Counted from the stretch's first letter, positions 21,967-31,686 are shown. The stretch: 64,000 nucleotides of DNA from Heyndrickxia coagulans 36D1 (GCF_000169195.2 NC_016023.1:2728001-2792000); one strand, 5' to 3'. Program-made: numbers and translations. Notes: generated from the letters alone by a model not told the origin.

Positions 21967-22133
21967 GTCTGACCCTCCTGTATTCGTTAATATGTTATTA
22001 TTTTACACGGCGGGGGGCGTAAAACAAAGAAAAAGCCGTTTTTTTTGATAGATTTTCTATTTCTATCTTCACCAAAAATTCAGAAAAAAATACCCGGCAC
22101 CAAAAGATTTTCAGCATGAAAGAAGGGATGCTT

Positions 22134-22601
22134 ATGTACCAGCCGTATTTATTTTTGTTGCTGCTTTTAGCGATCGGATTTGCGGCAAAAAACCAATCGT
22201 TAATCATTTCTGTTATCGTGCTACTTGTCCTGAAAGTGGCAGGGCTGGATGCGAAAATTTTTTCAACCGTCCAGTCGAAAGGGATCAACTGGGGCGTCAC
22301 CATTATTACGATCGCCGTCCTTGTGCCGATTGCAACCGGACAGATCGGCTTTAAAGATTTGTATGAATCGCTCAAATCGCCGTATGCATGGATTGCACTT
22401 GCATCCGGTATCATTGTCGCGCTTCTGGCCAAAAACGGTATCACCCTGCTTGCGAGCGATCCGCAAATTACGACGGCGCTCGTGCTTGGCACCATTCTCG
22501 CCGTTTCTTTGTTTAAAGGGGTTGCGGTCGGGCCGCTGATCGGCGCCGGCATTGCCTGGATGGCCATGAAAATCGTCGAATGGGTGACAAACAGTTTTTA
22601 G
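22134..22601 (+). CDS. ytwI: DUF441 membrane protein YtwI
   Basis: A 155-residue protein of four or more membrane helices (LFLLLLLAIGFAAKNQSLII, GVTIITIAVLVPIATG, WIALASGIIVALLA, ALVLGTILAVSLF). It belongs to the DUF441 family; function unknown. I chose the ATG at 22134 because AGAAGGG sits 6 bases upstream; in-frame ATGs at 22116 and 22128 precede or overlap that site. It is divergent from ytvI and is followed by a terminator. Confidence 0.85.
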   Translation: MYQPYLFLLLLLAIGFAAKNQSLIISVIVLLVLKVAGLDAKIFSTVQSKGINWGVTIITIAVLVPIATGQIGFKDLYESLKSPYAWIALASGIIVALLAKNGITLLASDPQITTALVLGTILAVSLFKGVAVGPLIGAGIAWMAMKIVEWVTNSF

Positions 22602-22625
22602 CCGGGTGGAATTTGCTTAAACATG

Positions 22626-22662
22626 TAAAAACCGTTGGAAGAAAGATTTTTCAACGGTTTTT
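22626..22662 (+). terminator. Terminator after ytwI
   Basis: AAAACCGTTG pairs with CAACGGTTTT across a 14-nt loop, followed by a T run. Confidence 0.82.
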
Positions 22663-22794
22663 CTCCTGCTGCTACAGAAGGGCATATGCTAAAATCAAAA
22701 TGATTGCCAGCACGGCTGCGAAAGCGCTATACTAAAAGAAGAAATTTGGCTTTTTTCTGTACCAATGTGTTTGAAAATTGTTTATAATGATTTA

Positions 22795-22808
22795 TGTAAG
22801 CGGGCGCA
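22795..22808 (+). promoter_or_regulatory. Candidate CcpA cre site 1 upstream of citZ
   Basis: TGTAAGCGGGCGCA agrees with 12 of 14 positions of TGTAANCGNTNWCA. It lies about 15 bp upstream of the citZ -35. Confidence 0.4.
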
Positions 22809-22822
22809 TGTACGTCAAAAAA

Positions 22823-22850
22823 TAGACAAATATAATTATTATATTATAAT
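22823..22850 (+). promoter_or_regulatory. Sigma-A-type promoter for citZ
   Basis: TAGACA at 22823-22828, a 16-bp A/T-only spacer and TATAAT at 22845-22850. The leader to citZ is about 125 nt. Confidence 0.65.
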
Positions 22851-22856
22851 AGAGTA

Positions 22857-22870
22857 TGTGATCGCTTGCA
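22857..22870 (+). promoter_or_regulatory. Candidate CcpA cre site 2, at the citZ transcription start
   Basis: TGTGATCGCTTGCA agrees with 12 of 14 positions of the cre consensus and covers the expected start point, where CcpA would repress. CcpA and CcpC repress citZ in B. subtilis. Confidence 0.5.
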
Positions 22871-22980
22871 TATTGCCGGCCGGCAACCGTTATTTATTCC
22901 GCAGAAAAATATATACCCCGAAATCAACTTATCTACGTTTGAGATGGGGGAAACAACCTTAAGGAGAAGGAGAGATAAGC

Positions 22981-24096
22981 ATGACAGCAACAAGAGGTCT
23001 AGAGGGGGTCGTTGCAAGTGAAACTTCAATCAGCTCGATCATCGATGACACGCTTACATATGTCGGCTACGGCATTGATGATTTAGCAGAAAAAGCCAGC
23101 TTTGAAGAAGTCGTCTACCTGCTGTGGCATTTAAAACTGCCGACAAAATCCGAACTGGAAACATTTAAGCAGGAACTGGCGGATCATATGGAATTGCCGA
23201 AAGAAATTTTGGATAGCTTTAAAACTTACCCGATCGGGAAAGTGCACCCGATGGCCGCGCTCCGTACCGCTGTTTCCGCACTCGCGCTTTACGATGATGA
23301 AGCCGATGCAATGGACCGGGAAGCAAACTTGCGCAAAGCCATCCGGCTGCAGGCAAAAATACCGGCAATTGTTGCCGCTTTCGCAAGGGTCAGGAAAGGC
23401 CTAGAACCTGTCGCACCGCGCAGAGATCTCGGTTTTGCCGCAAACTTCCTGTACATGTTAAAAGAAAAGGAACCGGAACCGATTGAAGTGGAAGCCTTTA
23501 ACAAAGCGCTTGTACTGCATGCGGACCATGAACTGAACGCATCCACTTTTACTGCACGCGTTTGTGTTGCGACGCTTTCCGACATCTATTCCGGCGTTAC
23601 CGCTGCAATCGGCGCATTAAAAGGCCCGCTCCACGGCGGCGCAAATGAGCAGGTCATGAAAATGCTCACGGAAATCGGTTCGGTCGATAAAGTGGAAGAT
23701 TACCTGCATGAAAAATTCATCAACAAAGAAAAAATTATGGGTTTTGGCCACCGCGTTTACAGAAAAGGCGATCCGCGCGCAAAACACCTGAAAAAAATGT
23801 CGGAAAAATTGACAGAGCTGACCGGGCAGCGTAAATATTATGATATGTCGGTAAAAATTGAGCAAATTGTCACGAGCGAAAAAGGCATTCCTGCCAATGT
23901 AGACTTTTATTCTGCATCTGTCTATCATTGCCTCGGCATTGACCATGACCTGTTCACGCCGATTTTTGCCGTCAGCCGCATTTCCGGATGGATCGCCCAT
24001 ATTTTGGAACAATACGCCAACAACCGGATTATCCGCCCACGCGCGGAATATATTGGCCCGGGCATGCGCCAGTACGTTCCGCTTGAAGACCGGTAA
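22981..24096 (+). CDS. citZ: Citrate synthase
   Basis: Condenses acetyl-CoA and oxaloacetate at the entry of the TCA cycle. 371 residues, the short Gram-positive type. Catalytic landmarks: His in HADHELNASTF (about 181), GALKGPLHGGANE (about 212), GFGHRVYRKGDPRA (about 256, second active-site His) and Asp in ANVDFYSASVYH (about 305). RBS AAGGAGAAGGAG precedes the ATG. The leader carries a good promoter and two cre-like sites. icd follows after 197 bp and mdh after that, so the citZ-icd-mdh order of B. subtilis is kept, with wider gaps. Confidence 0.97.
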   Translation: MTATRGLEGVVASETSISSIIDDTLTYVGYGIDDLAEKASFEEVVYLLWHLKLPTKSELETFKQELADHMELPKEILDSFKTYPIGKVHPMAALRTAVSALALYDDEADAMDREANLRKAIRLQAKIPAIVAAFARVRKGLEPVAPRRDLGFAANFLYMLKEKEPEPIEVEAFNKALVLHADHELNASTFTARVCVATLSDIYSGVTAAIGALKGPLHGGANEQVMKMLTEIGSVDKVEDYLHEKFINKEKIMGFGHRVYRKGDPRAKHLKKMSEKLTELTGQRKYYDMSVKIEQIVTSEKGIPANVDFYSASVYHCLGIDHDLFTPIFAVSRISGWIAHILEQYANNRIIRPRAEYIGPGMRQYVPLEDR

Positions 24097-24293
24097 CGGG
24101 ACCTTGGCGGGGAACCATCCCGGCTGAATTTATCCGTTATTTTCTTAAAACGCCCGCCCGTTCCTGGAAGTATTTGGGGATGGGCAAGCGTGCATCTGGT
24201 GGGGAAGGACCGGCTCAGGACCATGCGCGGGGCCGGTTCATTCCGTGTACACCACAAGTATAAACTGATATTGGGACTGGAGGAGATTTTGAA

Positions 24294-25568
24294 ATGGCAC
24301 AAGGAGAAAAGATCACCGTAGAAAACGGCGTATTAAACACACCGAATCACCCGATTATTCCATTTATCGAAGGGGACGGCACCGGCCCTGATATTTGGGC
24401 GGCTGCACAGCGCGTATTGGATGCGGCTGTTGAGAAGGCCTATAAAGGCGAAAAGAAAATTGTCTGGAAAGAGGTCTATGCAGGGGAAAAAGCGTTCAAT
24501 AAAACAGGGGAATGGCTGCCGCAGGAAACGCTTGACACGATCCGCGAATATTTCATTGCCATTAAAGGGCCATTAACCACTCCGGTCGGCGGCGGGATCC
24601 GTTCGCTGAATGTTGCGCTGCGCCAGGAACTCGACTTATTCGTCTGCCTGCGCCCTGTCCGTTATTTTGATGGCGTCCCTTCCCCGGTTAAACGCCCGCA
24701 GGATACCGATATGGTCATTTTCCGCGAAAACACGGAAGACATTTATGCCGGCATTGAATATCAAGAAGGTTCACCGGAAGTGAAAAAAGTCATTTCGTTT
24801 TTGCAAGATGAAATGGGCGTGAAAAAAATCCGCTTCCCGGAAACTTCCGGCATCGGCATCAAACCGGTATCGAAAGAAGGAACGGAACGGCTGGTGCGCG
24901 CTGCGATTAACTATGCGATCAAAGAAGGGCGCAAATCCGTTACGCTGGTACATAAAGGCAATATCATGAAATTTACGGAAGGCGCGTTTAAAAACTGGGG
25001 TTACGAACTGGCGGAAAGGGAATTCGGCGATAAAGTCTTCACCTGGTCCGAATACGACCGCATTAAAGAAGAAAAAGGCGCGGATGCTGCCAACCAGGCG
25101 CAGAAAGAAGCAGAAGCAAACGGCAAGATCATTATCAAAGATGCGATTGCCGATATCTTCCTGCAACAAATTTTGACCCGTCCGCGCGAATTTGACGTCG
25201 TCGCAACGATGAACTTAAACGGCGACTACATTTCGGATGCGCTCGCTGCACAAGTCGGCGGCATCGGGATTGCCCCTGGCGCGAACATCAACTACGAAAC
25301 CGGCCATGCCATTTTCGAAGCGACGCACGGAACGGCACCGAAATATGCCGGCTTGGATAAAGTGAACCCTTCATCCGTTATTTTGTCGGGTGTTTTGATG
25401 CTTGAACATTTGGGCTGGAATGAAGCGGCAAAATTGATTATCGGTTCGATGGAAAAAACGATCGCATCCAAAGTGGTCACATACGACTTTGCCCGCCTGA
25501 TGGATGGCGCAAGAGAAGTCAAATGCTCTGAATTTGGCGATGAACTGATTAAAAACATGGGGAAATAA
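24294..25568 (+). CDS. icd: Isocitrate dehydrogenase (NADP)
   Basis: Oxidatively decarboxylates isocitrate to 2-oxoglutarate. 424 residues, homodimeric type. The IDH/IMDH fold is shown by [11 protein letters not shown] (about 24), the phosphorylatable loop [18 protein letters not shown] (about 100) with Ser and three Arg that bind isocitrate, the metal-binding Asp region [17 protein letters not shown] (about 306) and the nucleotide site HGTAPKYAG (about 345). GGAGGAG precedes the ATG. The 197-bp gap to citZ contains a small hairpin but no convincing terminator, so partial read-through from citZ is possible. Confidence 0.97.
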   Translation: MAQGEKITVENGVLNTPNHPIIPFIEGDGTGPDIWAAAQRVLDAAVEKAYKGEKKIVWKEVYAGEKAFNKTGEWLPQETLDTIREYFIAIKGPLTTPVGGGIRSLNVALRQELDLFVCLRPVRYFDGVPSPVKRPQDTDMVIFRENTEDIYAGIEYQEGSPEVKKVISFLQDEMGVKKIRFPETSGIGIKPVSKEGTERLVRAAINYAIKEGRKSVTLVHKGNIMKFTEGAFKNWGYELAEREFGDKVFTWSEYDRIKEEKGADAANQAQKEAEANGKIIIKDAIADIFLQQILTRPREFDVVATMNLNGDYISDALAAQVGGIGIAPGANINYETGHAIFEATHGTAPKYAGLDKVNPSSVILSGVLMLEHLGWNEAAKLIIGSMEKTIASKVVTYDFARLMDGAREVKCSEFGDELIKNMGK

Positions 25569-25588
25569 CGGACAAATGATTTACGGCA

Positions 25589-25614
25589 AGCCGGCTGCCT
25601 TTTTACAGCCGGCT
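25589..25614 (+). other. Hairpin between icd and mdh
   Basis: AGCCGGCTG and CAGCCGGCT can form a 9-bp stem with an 8-nt loop. There is no T tract after it, so it is more likely an RNA stability or processing element than a strong terminator. Confidence 0.45.
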
Positions 25615-25639
25615 GACATTTAAACAAAGGGGGCTCGTC

Positions 25640-26575
25640 ATGCTGAAAAGGAAAAAAATATCGGTCATTGGCGGCGGTTTTACAGGGGCGACAACGGCGT
25701 TTCTGATTGCCCAAAAAGAACTGGGGGATGTGGTGCTCGTTGACATCCCGCAAATGGAAAACCCGGTAAAAGGGAAAGCCTTGGACATGTTTGAAGCATC
25801 CCCGGTACAGGGGTTTGATGCAAAGATCACCGGCACGTCCGATTATGCAGACACAAAGGATTCCGATGTTGTCGTCATCACGGCGGGCGTTGCGCGCAAA
25901 CCGGGGATGAGCCGGGACGACCTTGTGCAGACAAACCAAAAGATCATGGAAAACGTGACAAAGGAAATTGTGAAATACTCGCCAAACGCCGTGCTGATAG
26001 TACTGACGAACCCGGTTGATGCAATGACCTACACGGTTTATCAAACATCCGGTTTTCCGAAAAACCGCGTAATCGGCCAGTCGGGTGTGCTCGACACGGC
26101 AAGATTCCGCGCTTTCGTCGCAGAGGAACTGGACGTCTCCGTCAAAGACGTTACCGGTTTTGTGCTCGGCGGCCATGGCGATGAGATGGTGCCGCTCGTC
26201 CGTTACGCTTACGCAGGCGGCATTCCGCTCGAAACATTACTTCCCAAAGAGCGCCTCGATAAAATTGTGGAACGGACAAGAAAAGGCGGCGGGGAAATCG
26301 TGAACCTGCTTGGTAACGGCAGTGCTTATTATGCGCCCGCAGCAGCATTAACGGAAATGGTGGAAGCCATTGCCAAAGATCAGCGCCGCATCCTGCCTGC
26401 CGTTGCTTATCTCGAAGGCGAATACGGCTACAACGGCATTTATCTCGGCATTCCGGTCATTTTGGGCGGCAACGGCCTTGAAAAAATCATCGAACTCGAT
26501 CTGACACCGGAAGAAAAAGCAGCGCTTGACAAATCCGCCGCCTCCGTCCGGAAAGTCATGGATGCCCTCGCATAA
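25640..26575 (+). CDS. mdh: Malate dehydrogenase (LDH-like)
   Basis: Reversibly oxidises malate to oxaloacetate with NAD. 311 residues, the LDH-like type of Bacillus. Seen: NAD-binding [12 protein letters not shown] (residues 9-20), the Asp that selects NAD after LVD, the active-site loop [13 protein letters not shown] (about 84) with substrate Arg, [11 protein letters not shown] (about 118), and catalytic His in [10 protein letters not shown] (about 176). The Arg of the loop RKPGMSR favours malate rather than lactate. GGGGG lies before the ATG. A terminator follows, and phoP-phoR, next in B. subtilis, are absent. Confidence 0.96.
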   Translation: MLKRKKISVIGGGFTGATTAFLIAQKELGDVVLVDIPQMENPVKGKALDMFEASPVQGFDAKITGTSDYADTKDSDVVVITAGVARKPGMSRDDLVQTNQKIMENVTKEIVKYSPNAVLIVLTNPVDAMTYTVYQTSGFPKNRVIGQSGVLDTARFRAFVAEELDVSVKDVTGFVLGGHGDEMVPLVRYAYAGGIPLETLLPKERLDKIVERTRKGGGEIVNLLGNGSAYYAPAAALTEMVEAIAKDQRRILPAVAYLEGEYGYNGIYLGIPVILGGNGLEKIIELDLTPEEKAALDKSAASVRKVMDALA

Positions 26576-26587
26576 ACAGAAAATCCT

Positions 26588-26623
26588 GCTCCAAATCCGC
26601 ATGAAGGGTTTGGGGCTTTTTTT
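26588..26623 (+). terminator. Terminator after mdh
   Basis: GCTCCAAATCC pairs with GGGTTTGGGGC (two G-U pairs) across a 7-nt loop, followed by seven T. Confidence 0.85.
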
Positions 26624-26795
26624 CGCGTCTGATCCTCTAAAAATTGCTGGAAAAGGTGATGATCGCGCCTTTTTTAGCGGCAATATTTCATTTATTTTTT
26701 TAAAAGCGCCGCGATTTTTCCTTTGCGCCGAATCATGGTAAAATGGGGAAAGGAATATGAACGGATATTCTCCATTTTTCCGGGAGGTTTTGGTT

Positions 26796-29423
26796 TTGAA
26801 AAAATTGATTTTAATTGATGGAAACAGCATTGCCTATAGGGCGTTTTTTGCTTTGCCGCTTTTGAACAATGACAAAGGCATACATACGAATGCGGTTTAC
26901 GGCTTTACGATGATGCTTTCCAAAATATTGGAAGAGGAAAAGCCGACGCATATTTTGGTGGCGTTTGATGCCGGCAAAACGACCTTCCGCCACGAAACAT
27001 ACAGCGAATATAAAGGAACGCGCCAAAAAACCCCGCCGGAACTGTCCGAACAGTTCCCGCTGATTCGGGAACTGCTCGATGCCCACGGGATTGAACGGTA
27101 CGAACTGGAAAATTACGAAGCGGATGACATCATCGGCACCCTGTCGAAAAAAGCGGAAGAAGAAGGGTTTATTGTGAAAGTCATCTCCGGCGACAAAGAT
27201 ATGACGCAGCTTGTTTCGCCGAAAACAACGGTAATGATTACGCGTAAAGGGATCACCGATATGGAAGCCTACACGCCGGCGCATGTCGAGGAAAAATACG
27301 GGTTAACGCCGCATCAGATCATCGACATGAAAGGGCTGATGGGCGATTCATCCGATAACATTCCCGGCGTGCCGGGCATCGGGGAAAAAACAGCCATTAA
27401 GCTGTTAAAACAGTTCCCGACGGTGGAAGAGCTGCTTGACCATATCGGGGAAGTATCCGGGAAAAAACTGCAGGAAAAATTGGAGGCGAACAAAGAACAG
27501 GCGCTGATGAGCAAAGAACTCGCCACCATTCACCGTGACATTCCGCTTTCCATTTCCATTGAACAGGCGGCATACAAGCACGCCGACCCGGAAAAATTAC
27601 GGCATTTGTACCAGGAATTGGGCTTTAAATCAATGCTTGAAAAAATGGGCGGGGACACCCCGACGGAAGAAAAACCGGCACTGGAAGCCATTTCTTTTTC
27701 CATTGCCGAAGACATTACGGACAACTTGTTTGCCGATGTTTCTTCTTTTTATGTGGAGATTCTCGATGAAAATTACCATACTGGCGAGATCATCGGGTTC
27801 GGTTTAAAAAACGAAAAAGGGCTCTTTTTCCTCCGGGCGGAAGACGCACTTTCTTCCGAAGCGTTCAAAAAATGGGTGGAAGATGAAAGCAAAATCAAAC
27901 ACGTCTACGATGCAAAGCGTTCAATTGTCGCTTTGAGACGGTACGGCATAGACCTGCGTGGGACCGACTTTGACTTGCTGCTCGTTTCCTATCTCTTGAA
28001 TCCTTCCGATACGGTCGAAGATTTTGCCTCGGTGGCAAAAACGCATGATTATGGGAACGTGGAAACGGATGAGGCTGTCTACGGAAAAGGCGCGAAACGG
28101 AAGCTGCCCGAGGAAAAACGGTACGCCGAGCATATTTCCCGGAAAGCGGAAGCGATAGATGCCCTTTGCGAACCTTGCACAAAAGCGCTCAAAAACAACG
28201 GCCAGCTTGAACTGTTTGAACAACTCGAGCTCCCACTTTCCCTTATTTTGGCGGATATGGAATACACCGGCGTGAAAGTCGATACCGACCGGTTAAAAGA
28301 AATGGGCGAAGAATTTAAACTCCGGCTTCATGAAATTGAGCAGCGGATTTACAGCATGGCCGGCACTGAATTCAACATCAATTCGCCGAAGCAGCTTGGC
28401 GTCATTCTTTTTGAAAAAATGGGGCTGCCTGTCATTAAAAAAACAAAAACGGGATACTCCACGTCTGCCGATGTGCTCGAAAAACTGGAGCCTGCCCACG
28501 AAATCGTCAGGGAAATCCTTCATTACCGGCAGCTTGGGAAACTCCAGTCCACCTATATTGAGGGGCTCTTAAAAGTGGTCCACCAAGATGGCAAAGTCCA
28601 TACGCGTTTTAACCAAGCATTGACGCAGACCGGCCGCCTCAGCTCGACGGATCCGAATTTGCAAAATATCCCGATCCGCATGGAAGAAGGCCGGAAAATT
28701 CGTCAAGCGTTTGTCCCGTCGGAAGAAGGCTGGCTTATTTTTTCATCGGATTACTCGCAGGTGGAATTGCGGGTGCTCGCCCATATTTCCGGCGATGAAA
28801 AGCTGATTGAAGCGTTCCGCGAAGGCATGGATATCCATACGAAAACGGCGATGGAAGTTTTCCATGTGAAAGCGGAAGAAGTAACGTCTGAGATGCGGCG
28901 CCAGGCAAAAACGGTCAACTTCGGGATCGTATATGGCATCAGCGACTACGGGCTTTCGCAAAATCTCGGCATTTCCCGCAAGGAAGCCGGCGAATTTATC
29001 AAACGGTATTTTGCGTCCTACCCGCGCGTCAAGGAATATATGGATGAAATTGTCAGGGAAGCCAAGCAAAAAGGCTATGTCTCCACCCTTTTAAAGCGGC
29101 GGCGTTACTTGCCGGAAATTACAAGCCGGAATTTCAACTTGCGCAGCTTTGCTGAAAGGACGGCCATGAATACACCGATCCAGGGAAGTGCAGCTGATAT
29201 TATTAAAAAAGCGATGATCGATATGGCAAAAAGGCTGAAAAAAGAAAAACTGCGGGCGCGGCTGCTGCTGCAGGTCCATGACGAGCTGATTTTCGAAGCG
29301 CCGGAAGAAGAGATTGAAGTGTTAAAAGAAATTGTGCCGGAAGTGATGGAGCATGCCGTAGATCTCGCCGCTCCCCTGAAAGTGGATTCCGCATACGGGC
29401 CGACCTGGTTTGATGCAAAATAG
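26796..29423 (+). CDS. polA: DNA polymerase I
   Basis: Repair and gap-filling polymerase of 875 residues. The N-terminal 5' nuclease domain (1-290) has LILIDGNSIAYRAFFALPLL, YEADDIIGT and MGDSSDNIPGVPGIGEKTA. The middle 3'-5' exonuclease domain (about 300-470) lacks an intact DxE motif, as in B. subtilis. The polymerase domain has TGRLSSTDPNLQNIP (about 630), SSDYSQVELRVLAH (motif A), RRQAKTVNFGIVYG (motif B) and LQVHDELIFE (motif C). I place the start at TTG 26796, with GGGAGG 8 bases upstream; the frame itself opens at 26757. TGGTAAAAT at 26736-26744 is a possible extended -10. Confidence 0.95.
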   Translation: MKKLILIDGNSIAYRAFFALPLLNNDKGIHTNAVYGFTMMLSKILEEEKPTHILVAFDAGKTTFRHETYSEYKGTRQKTPPELSEQFPLIRELLDAHGIERYELENYEADDIIGTLSKKAEEEGFIVKVISGDKDMTQLVSPKTTVMITRKGITDMEAYTPAHVEEKYGLTPHQIIDMKGLMGDSSDNIPGVPGIGEKTAIKLLKQFPTVEELLDHIGEVSGKKLQEKLEANKEQALMSKELATIHRDIPLSISIEQAAYKHADPEKLRHLYQELGFKSMLEKMGGDTPTEEKPALEAISFSIAEDITDNLFADVSSFYVEILDENYHTGEIIGFGLKNEKGLFFLRAEDALSSEAFKKWVEDESKIKHVYDAKRSIVALRRYGIDLRGTDFDLLLVSYLLNPSDTVEDFASVAKTHDYGNVETDEAVYGKGAKRKLPEEKRYAEHISRKAEAIDALCEPCTKALKNNGQLELFEQLELPLSLILADMEYTGVKVDTDRLKEMGEEFKLRLHEIEQRIYSMAGTEFNINSPKQLGVILFEKMGLPVIKKTKTGYSTSADVLEKLEPAHEIVREILHYRQLGKLQSTYIEGLLKVVHQDGKVHTRFNQALTQTGRLSSTDPNLQNIPIRMEEGRKIRQAFVPSEEGWLIFSSDYSQVELRVLAHISGDEKLIEAFREGMDIHTKTAMEVFHVKAEEVTSEMRRQAKTVNFGIVYGISDYGLSQNLGISRKEAGEFIKRYFASYPRVKEYMDEIVREAKQKGYVSTLLKRRRYLPEITSRNFNLRSFAERTAMNTPIQGSAADIIKKAMIDMAKRLKKEKLRARLLLQVHDELIFEAPEEEIEVLKEIVPEVMEHAVDLAAPLKVDSAYGPTWFDAK

Positions 29424-29458
29424 CTGCAGGCAACAAAGAAAGGAAAGAGGAATCAAGC

Positions 29459-30292
29459 ATGCCGGAATTACCGGAAGTGGAAACGATACGAAGAACGCTG
29501 GCACAGCTCGTTGCTGGCGAAACGATTGAAAGCGTAACGGTGCTTTTGCCAAAAATGGTCAAAAAGCCGCTTCACACAGAGGCGTTTGCCGATGCTCTGG
29601 CCGGTGAAACGATCCGTTCGCTCGGGCGGCGCGGCAAATTTCTCATTTTTTACACGGACCATTACGCGCTTGTCTCCCATTTGCGCATGGAAGGGCGATA
29701 CCGGGTTTATGACCAAAATGAACCGGTTGAAAAGCATACGCATATGATTTTTCATTTTCAATCCGGAAAGGAACTAAGGTACAAAGATGTCCGCAAATTT
29801 GGGACAATGCATTTGTTTTTAAAGGGGGAGGAATTGTCCTCTCTCCCGCTTTCAAAACTCGGCCCTGAGCCGCTATCCGATACGTTTACGGAAAAATATT
29901 TATACGGCCAACTAAAGAAAACGGAACGCAATGTCAAATCCTGTTTGCTCGATCAGACGGTCATTTCCGGGCTCGGGAACATTTATGTGGACGAATCCTT
30001 GTTCCGTGCTCACATCTATCCGGAGCGAAAAGCAAAGTCACTGACAAAAAAAGACGTGCATCTTTTACACAGCGAGATCATTCAAACGTTGCAGGAAGCC
30101 GTTGAAAAAGGCGGCAGCACGGTCCGTTCCTATGTAAATTCGCAAGGACAGATGGGCATGTTCCAGCTCGAGCTGTATGTTTACGGCCGGAAAGGGGAGC
30201 CGTGCCGGAAATGCGGCACCCCGATTGAAAAGATGGTTACAGCAGGCCGCGGCACCCATTACTGCCCGAATTGCCAAAAGAAACGCAGATAA
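29459..30292 (+). CDS. mutM: Formamidopyrimidine-DNA glycosylase (Fpg)
   Basis: Removes 8-oxoguanine and formamidopyrimidines and nicks the abasic site. 277 residues. The catalytic N-terminus PELPEVETIRR starts right after Met, so Pro2 and Glu3 are in place. Lys in LGRRGKF (about 60) and the helix-two-turn-helix with GLGNIYVDESLFRA (about 170) are present. The C-terminal zinc finger is CRKCGTPI ... YCPNC (about 248-271). It lies 35 bp after polA, probably in one repair operon. Confidence 0.96.
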   Translation: MPELPEVETIRRTLAQLVAGETIESVTVLLPKMVKKPLHTEAFADALAGETIRSLGRRGKFLIFYTDHYALVSHLRMEGRYRVYDQNEPVEKHTHMIFHFQSGKELRYKDVRKFGTMHLFLKGEELSSLPLSKLGPEPLSDTFTEKYLYGQLKKTERNVKSCLLDQTVISGLGNIYVDESLFRAHIYPERKAKSLTKKDVHLLHSEIIQTLQEAVEKGGSTVRSYVNSQGQMGMFQLELYVYGRKGEPCRKCGTPIEKMVTAGRGTHYCPNCQKKRR

Positions 30293-30298
30293 CAGGTT

Positions 30299-30327
30299 GA
30301 ACATTGGCCATGCCCCCTCCATACACT
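30299..30327 (+). promoter_or_regulatory. Putative SigE promoter for ytaF
   Basis: -35 GAACATT (6 of 7 to KMATATT), exactly 14 bp, -10 CATACACT (8 of 8 to CATACAMT). The start codon of ytaF lies 30 bp downstream. Mother-cell expression of ytaF is known in B. subtilis. Confidence 0.65.
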
Positions 30328-30356
30328 AATAGCAGCGATGCAAAACGGAAGGGGCG

Positions 30357-30995
30357 ATGGCCGTGGGTTTCCGGCTTTCGATTTTGCTATTGGCATTGGC
30401 GGTCAGCATGGATAATTTCAGCACAGGTTTTACATACGGGCTGCGGAAGATGAAGATTCCGCTTAAGTCCCTCCTCATCATCGCCGTTTGTTCGGGGGCG
30501 TCTTTATTTCTTTCCGTGCTGTTCGGGAAGAGCCTACTCCATTGGATTCGCCCGGAAACGGCAAACCGGATTGGCGGCGTGATTTTAATTTTGATCGGGG
30601 CATGGGTGATGGTCCAGTTTTTCCGGTCAAACGACGAAAAAGAAGAACCCGGGGAAAAGGTCGTGCTCAACTTTGAAATCCGCTCATTGGGCGTCGTCAT
30701 CCATATTTTGAAAAAACCGACGAGCGCGGATTTTGACCGTTCCGGGGCCATTACGGGAATCGAAGCGGTCATGCTTGGGATTGCGCTCTCGCTCGATGCA
30801 TTCGGTGCCGGGATCGGTGCGGGCATCATGGGCTACTCCCCGTTTCTGCTCAGTTTCCTTGTTGCCGGCATGAGCTTTTTGCTTGTCTCTTCCGGCATCC
30901 GGCTCGGCATGCTGTTTTCCCGGCTGCAATGGATCCGGAAAATTTCCTTTATACCAGGTGTTCTCCTCATTTTGATCGGTATATGCAAGTTTTAA
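30357..30995 (+). CDS. ytaF: Sporulation membrane protein YtaF
   Basis: A 212-residue polytopic protein of the MntP/DUF204-like group. Six membrane helices can be placed; two repeats of the family's Asp-containing helix are seen, ALAVSMDNFSTGF (about 14) and GIALSLDAFGAGIGAG (about 142), suggesting cation handling. In B. subtilis it is sporulation-induced, with the exact function unknown. The RBS is GGAAGGGG upstream of the ATG. The gene sits between mutM and coaE and has its own SigE-like promoter inside the operon. Confidence 0.87.
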   Translation: MAVGFRLSILLLALAVSMDNFSTGFTYGLRKMKIPLKSLLIIAVCSGASLFLSVLFGKSLLHWIRPETANRIGGVILILIGAWVMVQFFRSNDEKEEPGEKVVLNFEIRSLGVVIHILKKPTSADFDRSGAITGIEAVMLGIALSLDAFGAGIGAGIMGYSPFLLSFLVAGMSFLLVSSGIRLGMLFSRLQWIRKISFIPGVLLILIGICKF

Positions 30996-31011
30996 CAAGG
31001 CAGGTGGGAGT

Positions 31012-31614
31012 ATGGCAAAGATTATCGGCTTAACAGGCGGGATTGCAAGCGGCAAAAGCACGGTGTCCAATATGCTGAAAACAAAAGGGTTTACGATTGT
31101 CGATGCGGATATTGCCGCAAGAAAAGTGGTCGAACCCGGCGAACTTGCGTATGAACAAATCATTGAAGCGTTCGGCGAAGGGATTTTGCTGCAAGATCTC
31201 ACGCTTGACCGGAAAAAACTCGGGGCACTCATTTTTGCGGATGAAGCACTCCGGATGAAACTAAACAGCATTGTCCACCCTGCAGTCCGGGCCTGGATGA
31301 CGCGGGAAAAGGACCGGGCAATTGAAAATGGGAAAAAAACTGTCTTTCTGGATATCCCGCTTCTTTTTGAAAGCCGGCTTACCTATATGGTTGAACGCAC
31401 CATCCTCGTTTACGTGGATGAAGAGACGCAGTTAAAGAGATTAATGACCCGAAACGGCCTTTCAGAAAAAGAAGCGCAGATGCGGATCCGGGCGCAAATG
31501 CCGCTGAGCGAAAAAAAGGCACTGGCGGATGCGGTGCTCGACAACAATGGCAGCCTGGAGGAAACAAAACAGCAGCTTGAAAAAATCGTGTCAGATTGGC
31601 AGCTCGTTCCATGA
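31012..31614 (+). CDS. coaE: Dephospho-CoA kinase
   Basis: Phosphorylates the 3'-OH of dephospho-CoA in the last step of CoA synthesis. 200 residues. P-loop GLTGGIASGKSTV (residues 5-17), DADIAARKVVEPG (about 33) and DIPLLFES (about 114) match the family. It follows ytaF by 16 bp. A terminator begins within its last codons. Confidence 0.95.
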   Translation: MAKIIGLTGGIASGKSTVSNMLKTKGFTIVDADIAARKVVEPGELAYEQIIEAFGEGILLQDLTLDRKKLGALIFADEALRMKLNSIVHPAVRAWMTREKDRAIENGKKTVFLDIPLLFESRLTYMVERTILVYVDEETQLKRLMTRNGLSEKEAQMRIRAQMPLSEKKALADAVLDNNGSLEETKQQLEKIVSDWQLVP

Positions 31615-31636
31615 TGGGTACATCATGGTTTTTTTT
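31609..31636 (+). terminator. Terminator after coaE
   Basis: CCATGATG pairs with CATCATGG across a 4-nt loop, then eight T. It overlaps the coaE stop codon. Confidence 0.9.
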
Positions 31637-31675
31637 ATGCAAAAATAGGGGAATAACGCTACATAACTTTTAAAA

Positions 31676-31686
31676 TATGATATACT
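31676..31686 (+). promoter_or_regulatory. CcpN operator box 1 overlapping the gapB -10
   Basis: TATGATATACT fits all 11 positions of the CcpN consensus TRTGHYATAYW. Its last six bases are the TATACT -10 of an extended -10 promoter (TGATATACT). Confidence 0.7.
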
